64,000 nucleotides of DNA, from the NCBI RefSeq assembly GCF_014384745.1, contig NZ_JACRSO010000002.1, positions 469,061-533,060 of the forward strand. The letters run 5' to 3'. The first letter of the stretch is position 1, and every line of letters starts with the position of its first letter. The notes under the pieces were generated by a model. It did no database searches, was not told the DNA's origin, and saw only the letters and a list, made by a program, of their open reading frames with translations. Source of the stretch: Luoshenia tenuis. Its GTDB lineage: Bacteria > Bacillota > Clostridia > Christensenellales > GCA-900066905. Below are positions 8,761 through 17,435 of this stretch, piece by piece. A program made the translations under genes and the position numbers.

Positions 8761-8855
8761 TCCATTTCTGCCTCCATCAAATTAGCACCTTATGAGGCGC
8801 CCAAGTGACAAGCGATACACACATCCAACAACATCCACGAAGGGAGACCGTATCC

Positions 8856-11800
8856 ATGAAACATCCAACTGCCAAGCGCATCGGCGCGCTGCTCCTTACC
8901 CTGGCGCTGGTCTTTTCCCTGCCGGGCCTGATGGGTCTGGCACAGGGAGATGCACCCCAACCCACGGTGTTTGAGGGGGACATTTTTATCACCTCCGGCT
9001 ATGGCGGCGGCCTTAGCATTGATGGTTTTACCCGGGAATATATCGCCTCTTTAAACGATGCGCAAAAGGCGGATATCGCGGTATCCATCCCCGCAACGTA
9101 CAAAGGGAAACCGGTTACGGCATTGGGCGAAAAGGCCTTTGCCACCTTTATCCCCAAGTATGATTATTATGATAGCACGGTAAACTTTACCTCGCTGGAC
9201 CTGTCCGGCGCCCAAAATCTTACCGCCATCAGCAATTACGCCTTTTACTCCTCCCGGGGGGCAAACGGCTTTACCGGCGTGCTAAGGCTGCCGCCCAACG
9301 TGCAGTCTATCGGTTCGTGCGCGTTTCAAAACTGTGCCGGCTTTTCCGGCGACCTGACCTTGCCAGACAGCCTTACCGCCCTAAGCAACTCCAGCTTTGA
9401 TGGTTGCAGCGGCTTAAACGGTGCCTTGCGCCTGTCAACCAACCCTAGCTTTACCGCGATCCCCCAGCAGGCCTTTAACAATTGCGGCTTTACCGGCACG
9501 CTGACCCTGCCGGCCAACATTACCTCCATCGGTCCAAAGGCGTTTAGCAATACCCGCTTTAGCGGCGCCCTAAACTTGCCTGATACCATCCATGCGATCA
9601 AAAGCGCCGCATTTAGCGACTGCACCGGCTTTACCGGTGTCCCCAGGCTTCCATCGGGCCTGGCCGTTTTGGAGAGCCAGACCTTTCAGGGCTGCTCCGG
9701 GCTGAGCGGCGCGCTGGTTCTGCCGGACACGCTGACCTCCATCGGCTCGCAGTGCTTTTACGGCACCGCTCTTGAAACCGTGTATCTGCCGGATAACCCG
9801 GATACGGTACTGGTCAACGGCGGCTCCGCCTTTAATTCCTGCGGCAAGCTCACCGCCCTGGTCAGCCCCGCGGCGCTGTACGAAAACTACAAGGCCAAGG
9901 TCACCGCCTCAACCCCTAAAAAGCTGCTGGCTTACCCGGTCACCGTCACCTTTGAGGGGACCGGCGCCGCTATCGAGCGGCTGTACAACTTACCGCTGAA
10001 CTATGTCCGCAATGCGCAGGGCGTCTGGAGCGCAGACTCCGGCTATGCCCTGCCGGAGGTGACCTCCAGCACCCAGCCGGGATTTGACCATGTATGGAGC
10101 TTTACCGATACCGGCCTCCCCACCCAAGCCGGGGTGAGCCCTGCAAGTAAAGTTACGGGCAGCGTGCTGCACGCCGTCAACATCTATAGCGCCCCGGTCA
10201 TTACCCAGGGTGAGCCCACCCTGCACAAGGAATACGATGGCACGCAGAGCCTGCTCTCCATCACCGCAACCCATCCGTTAGCCGACCAGCTGCTGATCTA
10301 CTACGATTGGCATAAAGTCAACCATTACCAGGGCGGACGCGTGCAGTGGAGCACCAGCAACACCTACGCCGTGCAGGAGATTGAAGACAGCGCCGGCGGC
10401 GAGGATTCCTGGTATCAGGTCACCGTGTACGCCTATGACCGGGCTACCCAAAAACAGTTTTTCAAAAGCGGCGAGTACTATTTTGACGTTGAGATCACCC
10501 ACCGGACCCCCACCGTCAACCCCAGCTGCGAAACCACCGTCTTTATCGGGGATGGGCTGCCCGACCTTTCGCTCTCCCCCGGGGACAGCCAGGGCACCAT
10601 CGCCTGGGACCCTGAACAGACGCCCGCCCTGGGGCAGGCCGCTTACAGTTGGACCTTTACCCCTGCCGACCCGGCGCACGACCTGACCGTTACCGGCGCC
10701 GTTACGCTGCAATTTATCGATACGCAGCCCATCTCCGTTACCGTACAGGGCAACGGTGCGGTCACCCCTGCCGGAGCAGCGGTGGATGCCCCCATCGGCC
10801 AGGACATGACCTTTACTTTTACGCCCCAAGCGGGCCATAAGGTAGCGGGCATCACCGTGGATGGCGCCGCCCAGCCCGCCGCCAGCGGCTACACGTTCTA
10901 CAACGTGCGCAAGCCCCACGCCCTAACGGTGGAATTTGCCCCCCTCGCCGCCGATGACGCGGAGGATATGATCGCCTCGCTTCCGTCCATCGCAGATGCG
11001 CAGACGCCTCAGGAGGCCGCCCAGGCGGCCGACGCCATATTGGCCGCTAAAGAGCATTATGAGGCGATGCCTGCCGGGCAGGACAGCATATCCCCCGCGG
11101 CGCGCACGGCACTGCATGAGGCGCTGGCCACCCTGCCCCAGGTGCAGGTTTCCGTCCATCTGGACCCCGCCGTACAAGCGGACCGCGTATCCATCGCCAA
11201 TCCCAGCGATCTGCTATCGGCCATGACGCAGCAGGAGGCGCAGGCGCTGCGAGATGGCAGCATCGAAAAATTCGAGCTGGTGCTGGCGCTGGGCCCGGCA
11301 GCCCCCTCTGCGCAAGAGGCGCAGGCGCTGATCCAGGCGCTGAAGGACCAGCAGCCCGGCAGGCAGTATGGCATTACCCTGGAAAAGCAGATCACCAGCG
11401 GGGGCGTTACGCAGGGGCAGGTATTGTCCGCCCTGCCCGCGCCTATCCATCTGGCTTTTCCCATCCCGGAGGAACTGAAAGCCCCCGTCCCGCTCCACCG
11501 CAGCTATTGCGTACTGCGCGCCCATACAAACGCGGATGGCGCTGTGCAGATCGATCAGCTAAGCGACTCCACCCCTTTAGCGCCCGATGTGATCACCATC
11601 GCTACCGACCGCTTTTCCACCTATATGCTGGCCTACCAGGATGCCCCGGAGCGCTACGCCGTCACTTTTGAGACCGATGGCGCCGGCACCGTCCCCGCAC
11701 AAACGCTGGCCTATGGTGAAAAAGCCGCCCTACCTGCCCAGCCGGAAAAAGCCGGTTTCCGCTTTATCGGCTGGTTTGCCGCCGGTGCGGACTCTCCCTG

Positions 11801-12038
11801 GGACTTTGATACGCCCATTACTGGCCCTATAACGCTGTGCGCGCGCTTTATTCCCATTCCGGCAGAGGCCACAGCCTCGCCCGGCGCCGGCTCTCCCCAG
11901 GCCACGGGCGGGACCTGTGGCCAAACCACGCCTGCCACCGGAGATAGCGCGCCTTATCTGCTCTTTATCGCCTTGTGCCTTGGCAGCGCGCTGATCCTCT
12001 CCATTGCGCTGGGCTTGCGCTACCGGCGCGGCCGTTAG
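8856..12038 (+). CDS. BspA-type leucine-rich-repeat cell-surface protein with wall-sorting-like tail
   Basis: This 1060-aa protein starts at the ATG after AAGGGAG, giving a signal peptide (KRIGALLLTLALVFSLPGL, then a likely cleavage after GLAQG). Residues ~95-330 hold about seven BspA/TpLRR repeats with recurring patterns such as LPDSLTALSNSSFDGC and LPANITSIGPKAF. Ig-like/MBG-type beta domains follow, then a divergent InlB B-type repeat (about 620-680), an alpha-helical stretch, and a typical InlB B-repeat near residues 950-1000 (GFRFIGWFAAG). The C-terminus is TPATGD, a hydrophobic helix and RRGR, like a sortase signal with T in place of L. It is probably a wall-anchored adhesin, controlled by the c-di-GMP riboswitch upstream. 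Confidence 0.88.
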   Translation: MKHPTAKRIGALLLTLALVFSLPGLMGLAQGDAPQPTVFEGDIFITSGYGGGLSIDGFTREYIASLNDAQKADIAVSIPATYKGKPVTALGEKAFATFIPKYDYYDSTVNFTSLDLSGAQNLTAISNYAFYSSRGANGFTGVLRLPPNVQSIGSCAFQNCAGFSGDLTLPDSLTALSNSSFDGCSGLNGALRLSTNPSFTAIPQQAFNNCGFTGTLTLPANITSIGPKAFSNTRFSGALNLPDTIHAIKSAAFSDCTGFTGVPRLPSGLAVLESQTFQGCSGLSGALVLPDTLTSIGSQCFYGTALETVYLPDNPDTVLVNGGSAFNSCGKLTALVSPAALYENYKAKVTASTPKKLLAYPVTVTFEGTGAAIERLYNLPLNYVRNAQGVWSADSGYALPEVTSSTQPGFDHVWSFTDTGLPTQAGVSPASKVTGSVLHAVNIYSAPVITQGEPTLHKEYDGTQSLLSITATHPLADQLLIYYDWHKVNHYQGGRVQWSTSNTYAVQEIEDSAGGEDSWYQVTVYAYDRATQKQFFKSGEYYFDVEITHRTPTVNPSCETTVFIGDGLPDLSLSPGDSQGTIAWDPEQTPALGQAAYSWTFTPADPAHDLTVTGAVTLQFIDTQPISVTVQGNGAVTPAGAAVDAPIGQDMTFTFTPQAGHKVAGITVDGAAQPAASGYTFYNVRKPHALTVEFAPLAADDAEDMIASLPSIADAQTPQEAAQAADAILAAKEHYEAMPAGQDSISPAARTALHEALATLPQVQVSVHLDPAVQADRVSIANPSDLLSAMTQQEAQALRDGSIEKFELVLALGPAAPSAQEAQALIQALKDQQPGRQYGITLEKQITSGGVTQGQVLSALPAPIHLAFPIPEELKAPVPLHRSYCVLRAHTNADGAVQIDQLSDSTPLAPDVITIATDRFSTYMLAYQDAPERYAVTFETDGAGTVPAQTLAYGEKAALPAQPEKAGFRFIGWFAAGADSPWDFDTPITGPITLCARFIPIPAEATASPGAGSPQATGGTCGQTTPATGDSAPYLLFIALCLGSALILSIALGLRYRRGR

Positions 12039-12061
12039 CGGCCCTCAAGATCCAACCTCTT

Positions 12062-12098
12062 AAGCCCCGAAAACGGCCTTTGCCCGTTCGGGGCTTTT
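12062..12098 (+). terminator. Intrinsic terminator after the LRR surface protein gene
   Basis: AAGCCCCGAA(AA)CGG pairs with CCCGTTCGGGGCTTTT; the stem is strong and ends in a T run. Confidence 0.88.
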
Positions 12099-12169
12099 CG
12101 TTATTCTGCGCGAAATTGCGCAGCCCGAATTGTATAAATGAGCAATTCGCAAACAATTTGCCTCTTAAC

Positions 12170-12198
12170 TTGCGTCCGCGTTTGGCTTTAGCTACAAT
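12170..12198 (+). promoter_or_regulatory. Vegetative-type promoter of the rhamnosidase gene
   Basis: TTGCGT (12170-12175), a 17-base spacer and TACAAT (12193-12198) lie 55 bases before the start codon. Confidence 0.65.
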
Positions 12199-12253
12199 AA
12201 AAGCAAATCCATGCGTTTATAAAGATAGACAATGTAAAAGGGGGATACCCACT

Positions 12254-15058
12254 ATGCAGATCGTCGATCTGGCCACCAACCACCTGACCAACCCGCTTGG
12301 CTATGCGCTGGGCGGAGCGCCGCGCTTTTCCTGGATGGTGGAGGGCGCCAAGGGACGGGCGCAAAAGAGCGCGCGCATCGAAGTCGCCCTGGATGAGGCA
12401 TTTACAACGCTGCTTTACGATACCGGCTTTGATCCTTCGCTGAGCAGTATCTGCACCCCGCTGCCCCAGCTTGCGCTGGCCCCGCGCACCCGGTACTACT
12501 GGCGGGTAAGCGTACTTAGCGATGCGGACGAGCGGGCGACCAGCGCACCGGCCTGGTTTGAAACCGCCAAGCTGGATGAGCCCTGGCAGGCCCGCTGGAT
12601 ATCCCCCGTCCAACAGGAAAAGCGCCATCCCATCCTGTTTCGGGATTTTAAAGTGGAAAAGCCCATCCGCCAAGCTCGGGCCTACGTATGCGGGCTGGGG
12701 CTTTATACCCTGACCTTAAGCGGCGTGCCCGCCAGCGAGGATTGCCTGACCCCAGGCCTTTGCGCCTACGATAAATGGCTGCCCTACCAGAGCTATGACG
12801 TGACCGGACTGATCGTCCCGGGCGAAAACCGCATCCAGATCCAGCTGGGCAACGGCTGGTACAAGGGGCGCTATGGGCTGGACATCACGCGGGAGTACCA
12901 CTACGGCGAGGATTTTGCCGCCATCTGCGAGCTGATCCTGACCTATGAGGACGGCACCGAGCAGGTGATCGCCAGCGATACGCGCTGGCAAAGCCTGCGC
13001 TCCTGCATCTTGGATTCCAGCATTTTCGACGGTGAGCGGCGGGACGATACCCTTTTGCCCGGGGAGGCCTGCGCCGTGCGCGAAATAGCGCTGGATAAGG
13101 GGTTGCTCCAGCCCCGGCGCAACCCGCCGGTGCGCATTATGCAAACGCTCTCCCCAGTGGCCGTTATCCGCACCCCCGCCGGGGAAACCGTGCTGGATAT
13201 GGGGCAAAACATGGTGGGCTGGCTGGAGTTTACCTGCCGGGCGACCAAGGGCAGCGAATTCTACCTGCAGTTCGGCGAGGTATTGCAGGATGGTAATTTT
13301 TACCGGGATAACATGCGCACCGCCCTTTGCGAATACCATTATGTATCCGACGGGAAGCAAAAGGCCGTGCGGCCTAGCTTTACCTTTTACGGCTTCCGCT
13401 ATGTCAAGCTGACAAAGTGGCCCCAGGATGTGACCCTTTCGGACTTCCGTGGCCTAGTGCTGTATACCGCCCTGCCCGCTACGGGCAGCCTGCTTACCGC
13501 AAATGAGAAGGTGAACCGGCTCATCCAAAACACCCTATGGGGCCAGCGCGGCAATTTTGTGGATAACCCTTCCGATTGCCCCCAGCGGGATGAGCGCATG
13601 GGCTGGACCGGGGACGCGCAGATCTTTTTTGATACCGCTGCCTACAACATGGACGTCTACCCGTTTTACAGCAAATACTGCTACGACCTGGCCCGGGAGC
13701 AGGCGGCGCTGGAGGGCTGCGTGCCCGTGGTCATCCCCAAGCACGACGTGACCCAGAAGGGGGCCTGCGCCTGGGGAGATGCGGCCACCATCATTCCCTG
13801 GCGGCTGTATGTGCGCTATGGCGATGTACAGCTTTTGCAAGAGCAGTATCCCAGCATGAAAGCCTGGGTGGATTATATCCGCACCCGAGACCGGGAAACC
13901 GGCGATACCCGGCTTTGGCAGGGGGATTTCCATTACGGCGACTGGCTCTCCTTAGACGTGGAGGACCCGGTGGAAGAACGCTTTGGCGGCACGGATCACG
14001 TGTATCTGGCCAGCTGTTACTATTACTACTCCGCCACGCTGGTCTCCAAAGCCGCGCAGGTGCTGGGGCTTGCCGCGCAGGCCCAAAGTTACGCCGCCCT
14101 GGCCGGGGAGGTGCGCGCCGCTATCCTGAACACGTACTGCACCCCCACCGGTCGCCTGGCCGTCAACACCCAGACCGCCTATGTGCTGGCGCTGTATATG
14201 GATATCCTCCCGCCCGAATGGCGCGGGCAGGCCGCCTATGACCTGACGCAAAAGCTCAAGCAGGCCGATTATCACCTGCGTACCGGCTTTATCGGCACCC
14301 CCTACCTTTGCAGGGTACTGACCGATATCGGCCGGAACGATATCGCCTACCGCCTGTTGCTGCAGGAGGATTTCCCCAGCTGGCTGTATCAGGTCAACAT
14401 GGGGGCCACCACCATCTGGGAGCGTTGGAACTCCATCCTGCCCGACGGCAGCATCAGCGATACCGGCATGAACTCGCTCAACCATTATTCCTATGGCTCC
14501 ATCGTGCAGTGGCTGTATCAATACGCCGCCGGTATCGTCCCCCTGGAGGACGCCCCCGGCATGGGCCGCTTTGCCATTGCCCCCCATCCAGACCCCGCCA
14601 TTGGCTGGATGCAGGCCCGGTATAAGGCCCCATCGGGGGAGATTGCCGTGGCCTGGGCCTATGACGAGGGCGGCCAGTTCAGCCTGGAGGTGAGCGTGCC
14701 CTTTGGCGCGCAGGCGACGCTCACCCTGCCGGAAGGGGCGGACAGCGCGCCAAAGGTGCTGCACGCTGGGCAATACCGCTGGCAGTACCCCGCTCTAAGC
14801 GCACAAAAGCTGCCGCTGGACCTGGACACGCCGGTTTTGGAGATCTACCGCCATCCCCGCGCCGTCAAGGTGTTGGAGGCGACCTTCCCGGAGCTGACGG
14901 GCATGATGCTCTTTGACATGTTTGCGGGCCAGCGCAGTTTAAACGACCTCATACGCGACCAGTTCATCGCGCCGGACGATCCGCGGCTAAACGGCCTGCC
15001 TCAGGCGCTCTCCGCGGTGGCGGATGAGAAGGTGGCCCGGCAAAAGCGCACACGCTAA
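12254..15058 (+). CDS. Alpha-L-rhamnosidase, glycoside hydrolase family 78
   Basis: This 934-aa enzyme starts at the ATG after AAGGGGGATACCCACT. It releases terminal L-rhamnose from plant glycosides, pectic side chains or bacterial polysaccharides. The order fits GH78: N-terminal beta-sandwich domains (TRYYWRVSVLSDADE and PAWFETA, residues ~75-105), the lectin-like domain with QARWISP (~112-118), then the (alpha/alpha)6 catalytic barrel. The signature acidic block DCPQRDERMGWTGDA surrounds D446/E447. The later blocks GATTIWERWNSI and SLNHYSYGS are also typical. No signal peptide is present, so it acts inside the cell on imported glycosides. It has its own promoter; the GNAT gene follows 44 bases downstream. 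Confidence 0.95.
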   Translation: MQIVDLATNHLTNPLGYALGGAPRFSWMVEGAKGRAQKSARIEVALDEAFTTLLYDTGFDPSLSSICTPLPQLALAPRTRYYWRVSVLSDADERATSAPAWFETAKLDEPWQARWISPVQQEKRHPILFRDFKVEKPIRQARAYVCGLGLYTLTLSGVPASEDCLTPGLCAYDKWLPYQSYDVTGLIVPGENRIQIQLGNGWYKGRYGLDITREYHYGEDFAAICELILTYEDGTEQVIASDTRWQSLRSCILDSSIFDGERRDDTLLPGEACAVREIALDKGLLQPRRNPPVRIMQTLSPVAVIRTPAGETVLDMGQNMVGWLEFTCRATKGSEFYLQFGEVLQDGNFYRDNMRTALCEYHYVSDGKQKAVRPSFTFYGFRYVKLTKWPQDVTLSDFRGLVLYTALPATGSLLTANEKVNRLIQNTLWGQRGNFVDNPSDCPQRDERMGWTGDAQIFFDTAAYNMDVYPFYSKYCYDLAREQAALEGCVPVVIPKHDVTQKGACAWGDAATIIPWRLYVRYGDVQLLQEQYPSMKAWVDYIRTRDRETGDTRLWQGDFHYGDWLSLDVEDPVEERFGGTDHVYLASCYYYYSATLVSKAAQVLGLAAQAQSYAALAGEVRAAILNTYCTPTGRLAVNTQTAYVLALYMDILPPEWRGQAAYDLTQKLKQADYHLRTGFIGTPYLCRVLTDIGRNDIAYRLLLQEDFPSWLYQVNMGATTIWERWNSILPDGSISDTGMNSLNHYSYGSIVQWLYQYAAGIVPLEDAPGMGRFAIAPHPDPAIGWMQARYKAPSGEIAVAWAYDEGGQFSLEVSVPFGAQATLTLPEGADSAPKVLHAGQYRWQYPALSAQKLPLDLDTPVLEIYRHPRAVKVLEATFPELTGMMLFDMFAGQRSLNDLIRDQFIAPDDPRLNGLPQALSAVADEKVARQKRTR

Positions 15059-15102
15059 GATCAAATGGCGGCCAGTTTTATTTCACAGGATAAGGAGAAG
15101 TT

Positions 15103-15621
15103 ATGGAGAAAATCATTCAAACGCCCCGACTGACCCTGCGCCCTATACGCGAAACGGATTTTGAAACGACTTACGCCTATACAGGCGACCTTGAGGGGAC
15201 AAAATATATGGTCTTTTTGCCCCACAAGACCCCGGATGAGGCGCGTAAGTTCCTTCGGGAAGCGGCGCAGGAATGGGCAAAACCCCATCCCGGGTATTTT
15301 GAGTTTGCCGTGCTGCTGCAGGGCAAGCACATCGGCGGGGTCGCCCTCACCCCTTGCGAGGAGGAAGGCACCGGCGAGCTGGGCTGGATCCTCCAGCGGG
15401 CGCATTGGGGCAAGGGCTACGCCACCGAGGCAGCGCAGGCGCTGGTAGGCTTTGCCCGGGAGATCGGGCTTCAAAAGCTGATCGCCCACTGCGACCACCG
15501 CAATACCGGCTCCTACCGGGTGATGGAGCACCTGGGCATGGCGCTGGAAAAGACCGGCGTGCGCCCTTATCAGGAAGCCGGGGCGCCCGTGGCCGAATAT
15601 CAGTATGCCTTAACGCTCTAG
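15103..15621 (+). CDS. GNAT-family N-acetyltransferase (RimJ/RimL-like)
   Basis: This 172-aa protein has AAGGAG before its ATG. It begins with the RimJ/RimL pattern IIQTPRLTLRPIRETDFE and has the acetyl-CoA-binding motif A region ELGWILQRAHWGKGYATEAA with R/QxxGxG/A-like WGKGYA. Later HRNTGSYRVMEHLGM is the usual motif B. The acceptor is unknown (ribosomal protein, small amine or antibiotic). It lies 44 bases after the rhamnosidase stop and before a terminator, so it is probably co-transcribed with it, but a shared function is not evident. Confidence 0.88.
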   Translation: MEKIIQTPRLTLRPIRETDFETTYAYTGDLEGTKYMVFLPHKTPDEARKFLREAAQEWAKPHPGYFEFAVLLQGKHIGGVALTPCEEEGTGELGWILQRAHWGKGYATEAAQALVGFAREIGLQKLIAHCDHRNTGSYRVMEHLGMALEKTGVRPYQEAGAPVAEYQYALTL

Positions 15622-15632
15622 CCGGATAGTGC

Positions 15633-15668
15633 AAAAGCCCTGTCAGAAAACCGGCGGGGCTTTTTTCA
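15633..15668 (+). terminator. Intrinsic terminator after the GNAT gene
   Basis: AAAAGCCC(tg) pairs with (cg)GGGCTTTT around a loop and runs into TTTTTTC. Confidence 0.8.
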
Positions 15669-15756
15669 TCCCCCGGCGTCCACCGCCATTCAAGAAGGAT
15701 GGTACGCAATTTGTCCGCGGCGCAAAAACCGCTCGCGGAAGGATTGTGGAATACGC

Positions 15757-15787
15757 TTGACTTAGAGTGCACTTGAAGTGTTATGAT
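15757..15787 (+). promoter_or_regulatory. MerR-type promoter with 19-bp spacer and internal inverted repeat
   Basis: TTGACT (15757-15762) and TATGAT (15782-15787) are 19 bases apart, the over-long spacing used by MerR-family activators. The spacer region carries the near-palindrome ACTTAGAGTG/CACTTGAAGT (8 of 10 positions match), close to sites of clostridial AdhR-like MerR regulators. No MerR gene is in the window. Confidence 0.75.
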
Positions 15788-15819
15788 AACGGTCTAACAT
15801 GATGTAAGGGGAGAGAAAC

Positions 15820-16965
15820 ATGATTTATCGCGAATTGGGCCGTACCGGCCTTAAAGTCAGCCAGATCGGGTTAGGATGCGAAGGGTTTGCCGGCAAGGAC
15901 GAGGCACAGGCCAGGGCGATGTTCGACCTGGCGCTGGCCCACGGGGTCAACTGCATGGATCTTTACAGCCCGGACCCGGAACTGCGCAGCCTGATCGGCC
16001 GCCTGCTGCGGGGCAGGCGCGAAGGATTTGTGATGCAGGCCCATCTTTGCACCATCTGGGAGGACGGACAATACCGCGCCACGCGCCAGCTGGACGAGGT
16101 GCGCGCCTCATTTGAGGACTTGCTCGCCCGCCTGGAGACCGACCGGGTCGAGATCGGCATGATCCACTATGTCGATTCCATGGCTACCTGGCAAGCGCTT
16201 GCGGATGGGGGGATCATGGCCTATGCACAGGCGCAAAAGCGGGCCGGGCGCATCGGGCATATCGGCATTAGCAGCCACAACCCCGCGGTGGCGCTGGAGG
16301 CCGTGCGCAGCGGGCTGATCGAGGTGCTGATGTTCAGCATCAATCCCTGTTACGATCTGCTGCCCGCAGATGAGGACTGTGAGCGGCTGTGGGCGGAGGA
16401 AAGCTATCAGGGCGAGCTGATCAACATCGACCCGGAGCGCGCCCAGCTTTACGAGACCTGTCAACGTCTAGGCGTGGGCATCACTGTCATGAAGGCCTTT
16501 GGCGGCGGCGATCTGTTGGGGGCGGATTCTCCCGCCGGCAGGGCGCTGACCGTCAACCAATGCATCCATTACGCCCTGACCCGCCCGGGCGTATCCAGCG
16601 TGATGGCCGGCGTACACAGCACAGAGGAGTTGACCGCCAGCCTAGCCTACGAAAGCGCCCCGGAAAGCGCGCGGGATTACGCCGCAGCCTTGGCCAGCTT
16701 CCCTAAGATCAGCTGGCAGGGGCACTGTATGTACTGCGGCCACTGCGCGCCCTGTCCCAAGGGCATCGATGTGGCCAGCGTCACCAAGTTCTTCCATCTG
16801 GCGCGGGCGCAGGGCGGCATCCCCGAAACGGTGCGCGAGCACTACGCCGCCCTATCCCATACCGCGGGCGAATGCATCCGCTGCGGCGCCTGCGAGGCCC
16901 GCTGCCCCTTTGGGGTGGCCATCCGCGAAAACATGGCCCAGGCCCAAGCGCTGTTTGGCGCATAA
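15820..16965 (+). CDS. Aldo/keto reductase-family protein with C-terminal 4Fe-4S domain
   Basis: This 381-aa protein has GGGGAG before the ATG. The N-terminal ~290 residues form an AKR TIM barrel (YRELGRTGLKVSQIGLGC; IGHIGISSHNP; VGITVMKAFGGGDLL). The tail has two cysteine clusters, CMYCGHCAPCPKGI and CIRCGACEARCPFG, consistent with two [4Fe-4S] clusters and electron transfer. The usual catalytic lysine position (TK) reads QAH, and the DTAxxYG block reads MDLYSPDPE, so the standard AKR tetrad is incomplete. The substrate is unknown. The MerR-type promoter upstream suggests induction by a small reactive molecule such as an aldehyde. A terminator follows, so it is monocistronic. Confidence 0.88.
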   Translation: MIYRELGRTGLKVSQIGLGCEGFAGKDEAQARAMFDLALAHGVNCMDLYSPDPELRSLIGRLLRGRREGFVMQAHLCTIWEDGQYRATRQLDEVRASFEDLLARLETDRVEIGMIHYVDSMATWQALADGGIMAYAQAQKRAGRIGHIGISSHNPAVALEAVRSGLIEVLMFSINPCYDLLPADEDCERLWAEESYQGELINIDPERAQLYETCQRLGVGITVMKAFGGGDLLGADSPAGRALTVNQCIHYALTRPGVSSVMAGVHSTEELTASLAYESAPESARDYAAALASFPKISWQGHCMYCGHCAPCPKGIDVASVTKFFHLARAQGGIPETVREHYAALSHTAGECIRCGACEARCPFGVAIRENMAQAQALFGA

Positions 16966-16978
16966 GGGTATAAACAGC

Positions 16979-17013
16979 AAAGCCCTCCCCTAAACCAGGG
17001 GAGGGCTTTTTTT
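16979..17013 (+). terminator. Intrinsic terminator after the Fe-S aldo/keto reductase gene
   Basis: AAAGCCCTCCCC pairs with GGGGAGGGCTTT and is followed by TTTT. It lies between convergent genes and may serve only the plus strand. Confidence 0.9.
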
Positions 17014-17029
17014 GGGGCTTTGTCCTCGT

Positions 17030-17185
17030 TTAAAGGTCGTCCGCATCCTGAACGGGTTTGACCAGCGGCTCTACAGGCCGTCCGGTATACATGCCCAGCG
17101 GGTCGCTCTTAGCCGAATAGGCGGGGCTCATGGCCTCGACCACGCTCGCCACCTTCGGGCTTAAACGGTTTTTCTCCCTTTTCAC
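17030..17185 (-). CDS. Conserved 51-aa hypothetical protein (SPAY...PVQDADDL type)
   Basis: This short minus-strand frame starts at a GTG with AGGTGAT just upstream. The product is 51 aa and very polar, with the motif VVEAMSPAYSAKSDPLGMYTG in the middle and the C-terminus KPVQDADDL. I recall similar small proteins in Clostridia sharing SPAY, DPLGxYTG and PVQDADDL, so the gene is probably real; this recollection could not be checked here. No membrane segment, cysteine or catalytic motif is visible. The function is unknown. Confidence 0.6.
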   Translation of the reverse strand: MKREKNRLSPKVASVVEAMSPAYSAKSDPLGMYTGRPVEPLVKPVQDADDL

Positions 17186-17348
17186 GCGTGCATCACCTCA
17201 TGCTACATTATGCCCGAGCCGCGGCAATGCTTATTCCCTTTATCCGGTTGACCGAACTGGCAAATTTTATCCGCCGCGCTGATCGCGTCGTTGCCCTTCC
17301 GATTCACCCGCAAAATTTCGCCGGCTTGCGCCATTTGCCGCCATACGG

Positions 17349-17408
17349 TTGACAGGCCCGGCTTTCGCGGCATATAATTAGAATGCTAATAGTTGTATTT
17401 CTAATTGT
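17349..17408 (+). promoter_or_regulatory. Consensus promoter with candidate MarR operator, upstream of marR-MATE
   Basis: TTGACA (17349-17354), 18 bases and TATAAT (17373-17378) give a near-perfect promoter. Overlapping and following the -10 is AATTAGAA...TTTCTAATT (17376-17408), with a nested ATTAG-aatg-CTAAT repeat. This is the size and place expected for a MarR dimer blocking its own promoter. Confidence 0.75.
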
Positions 17409-17435
17409 TTAAAACATTCATTCCAAAGGAGTATT

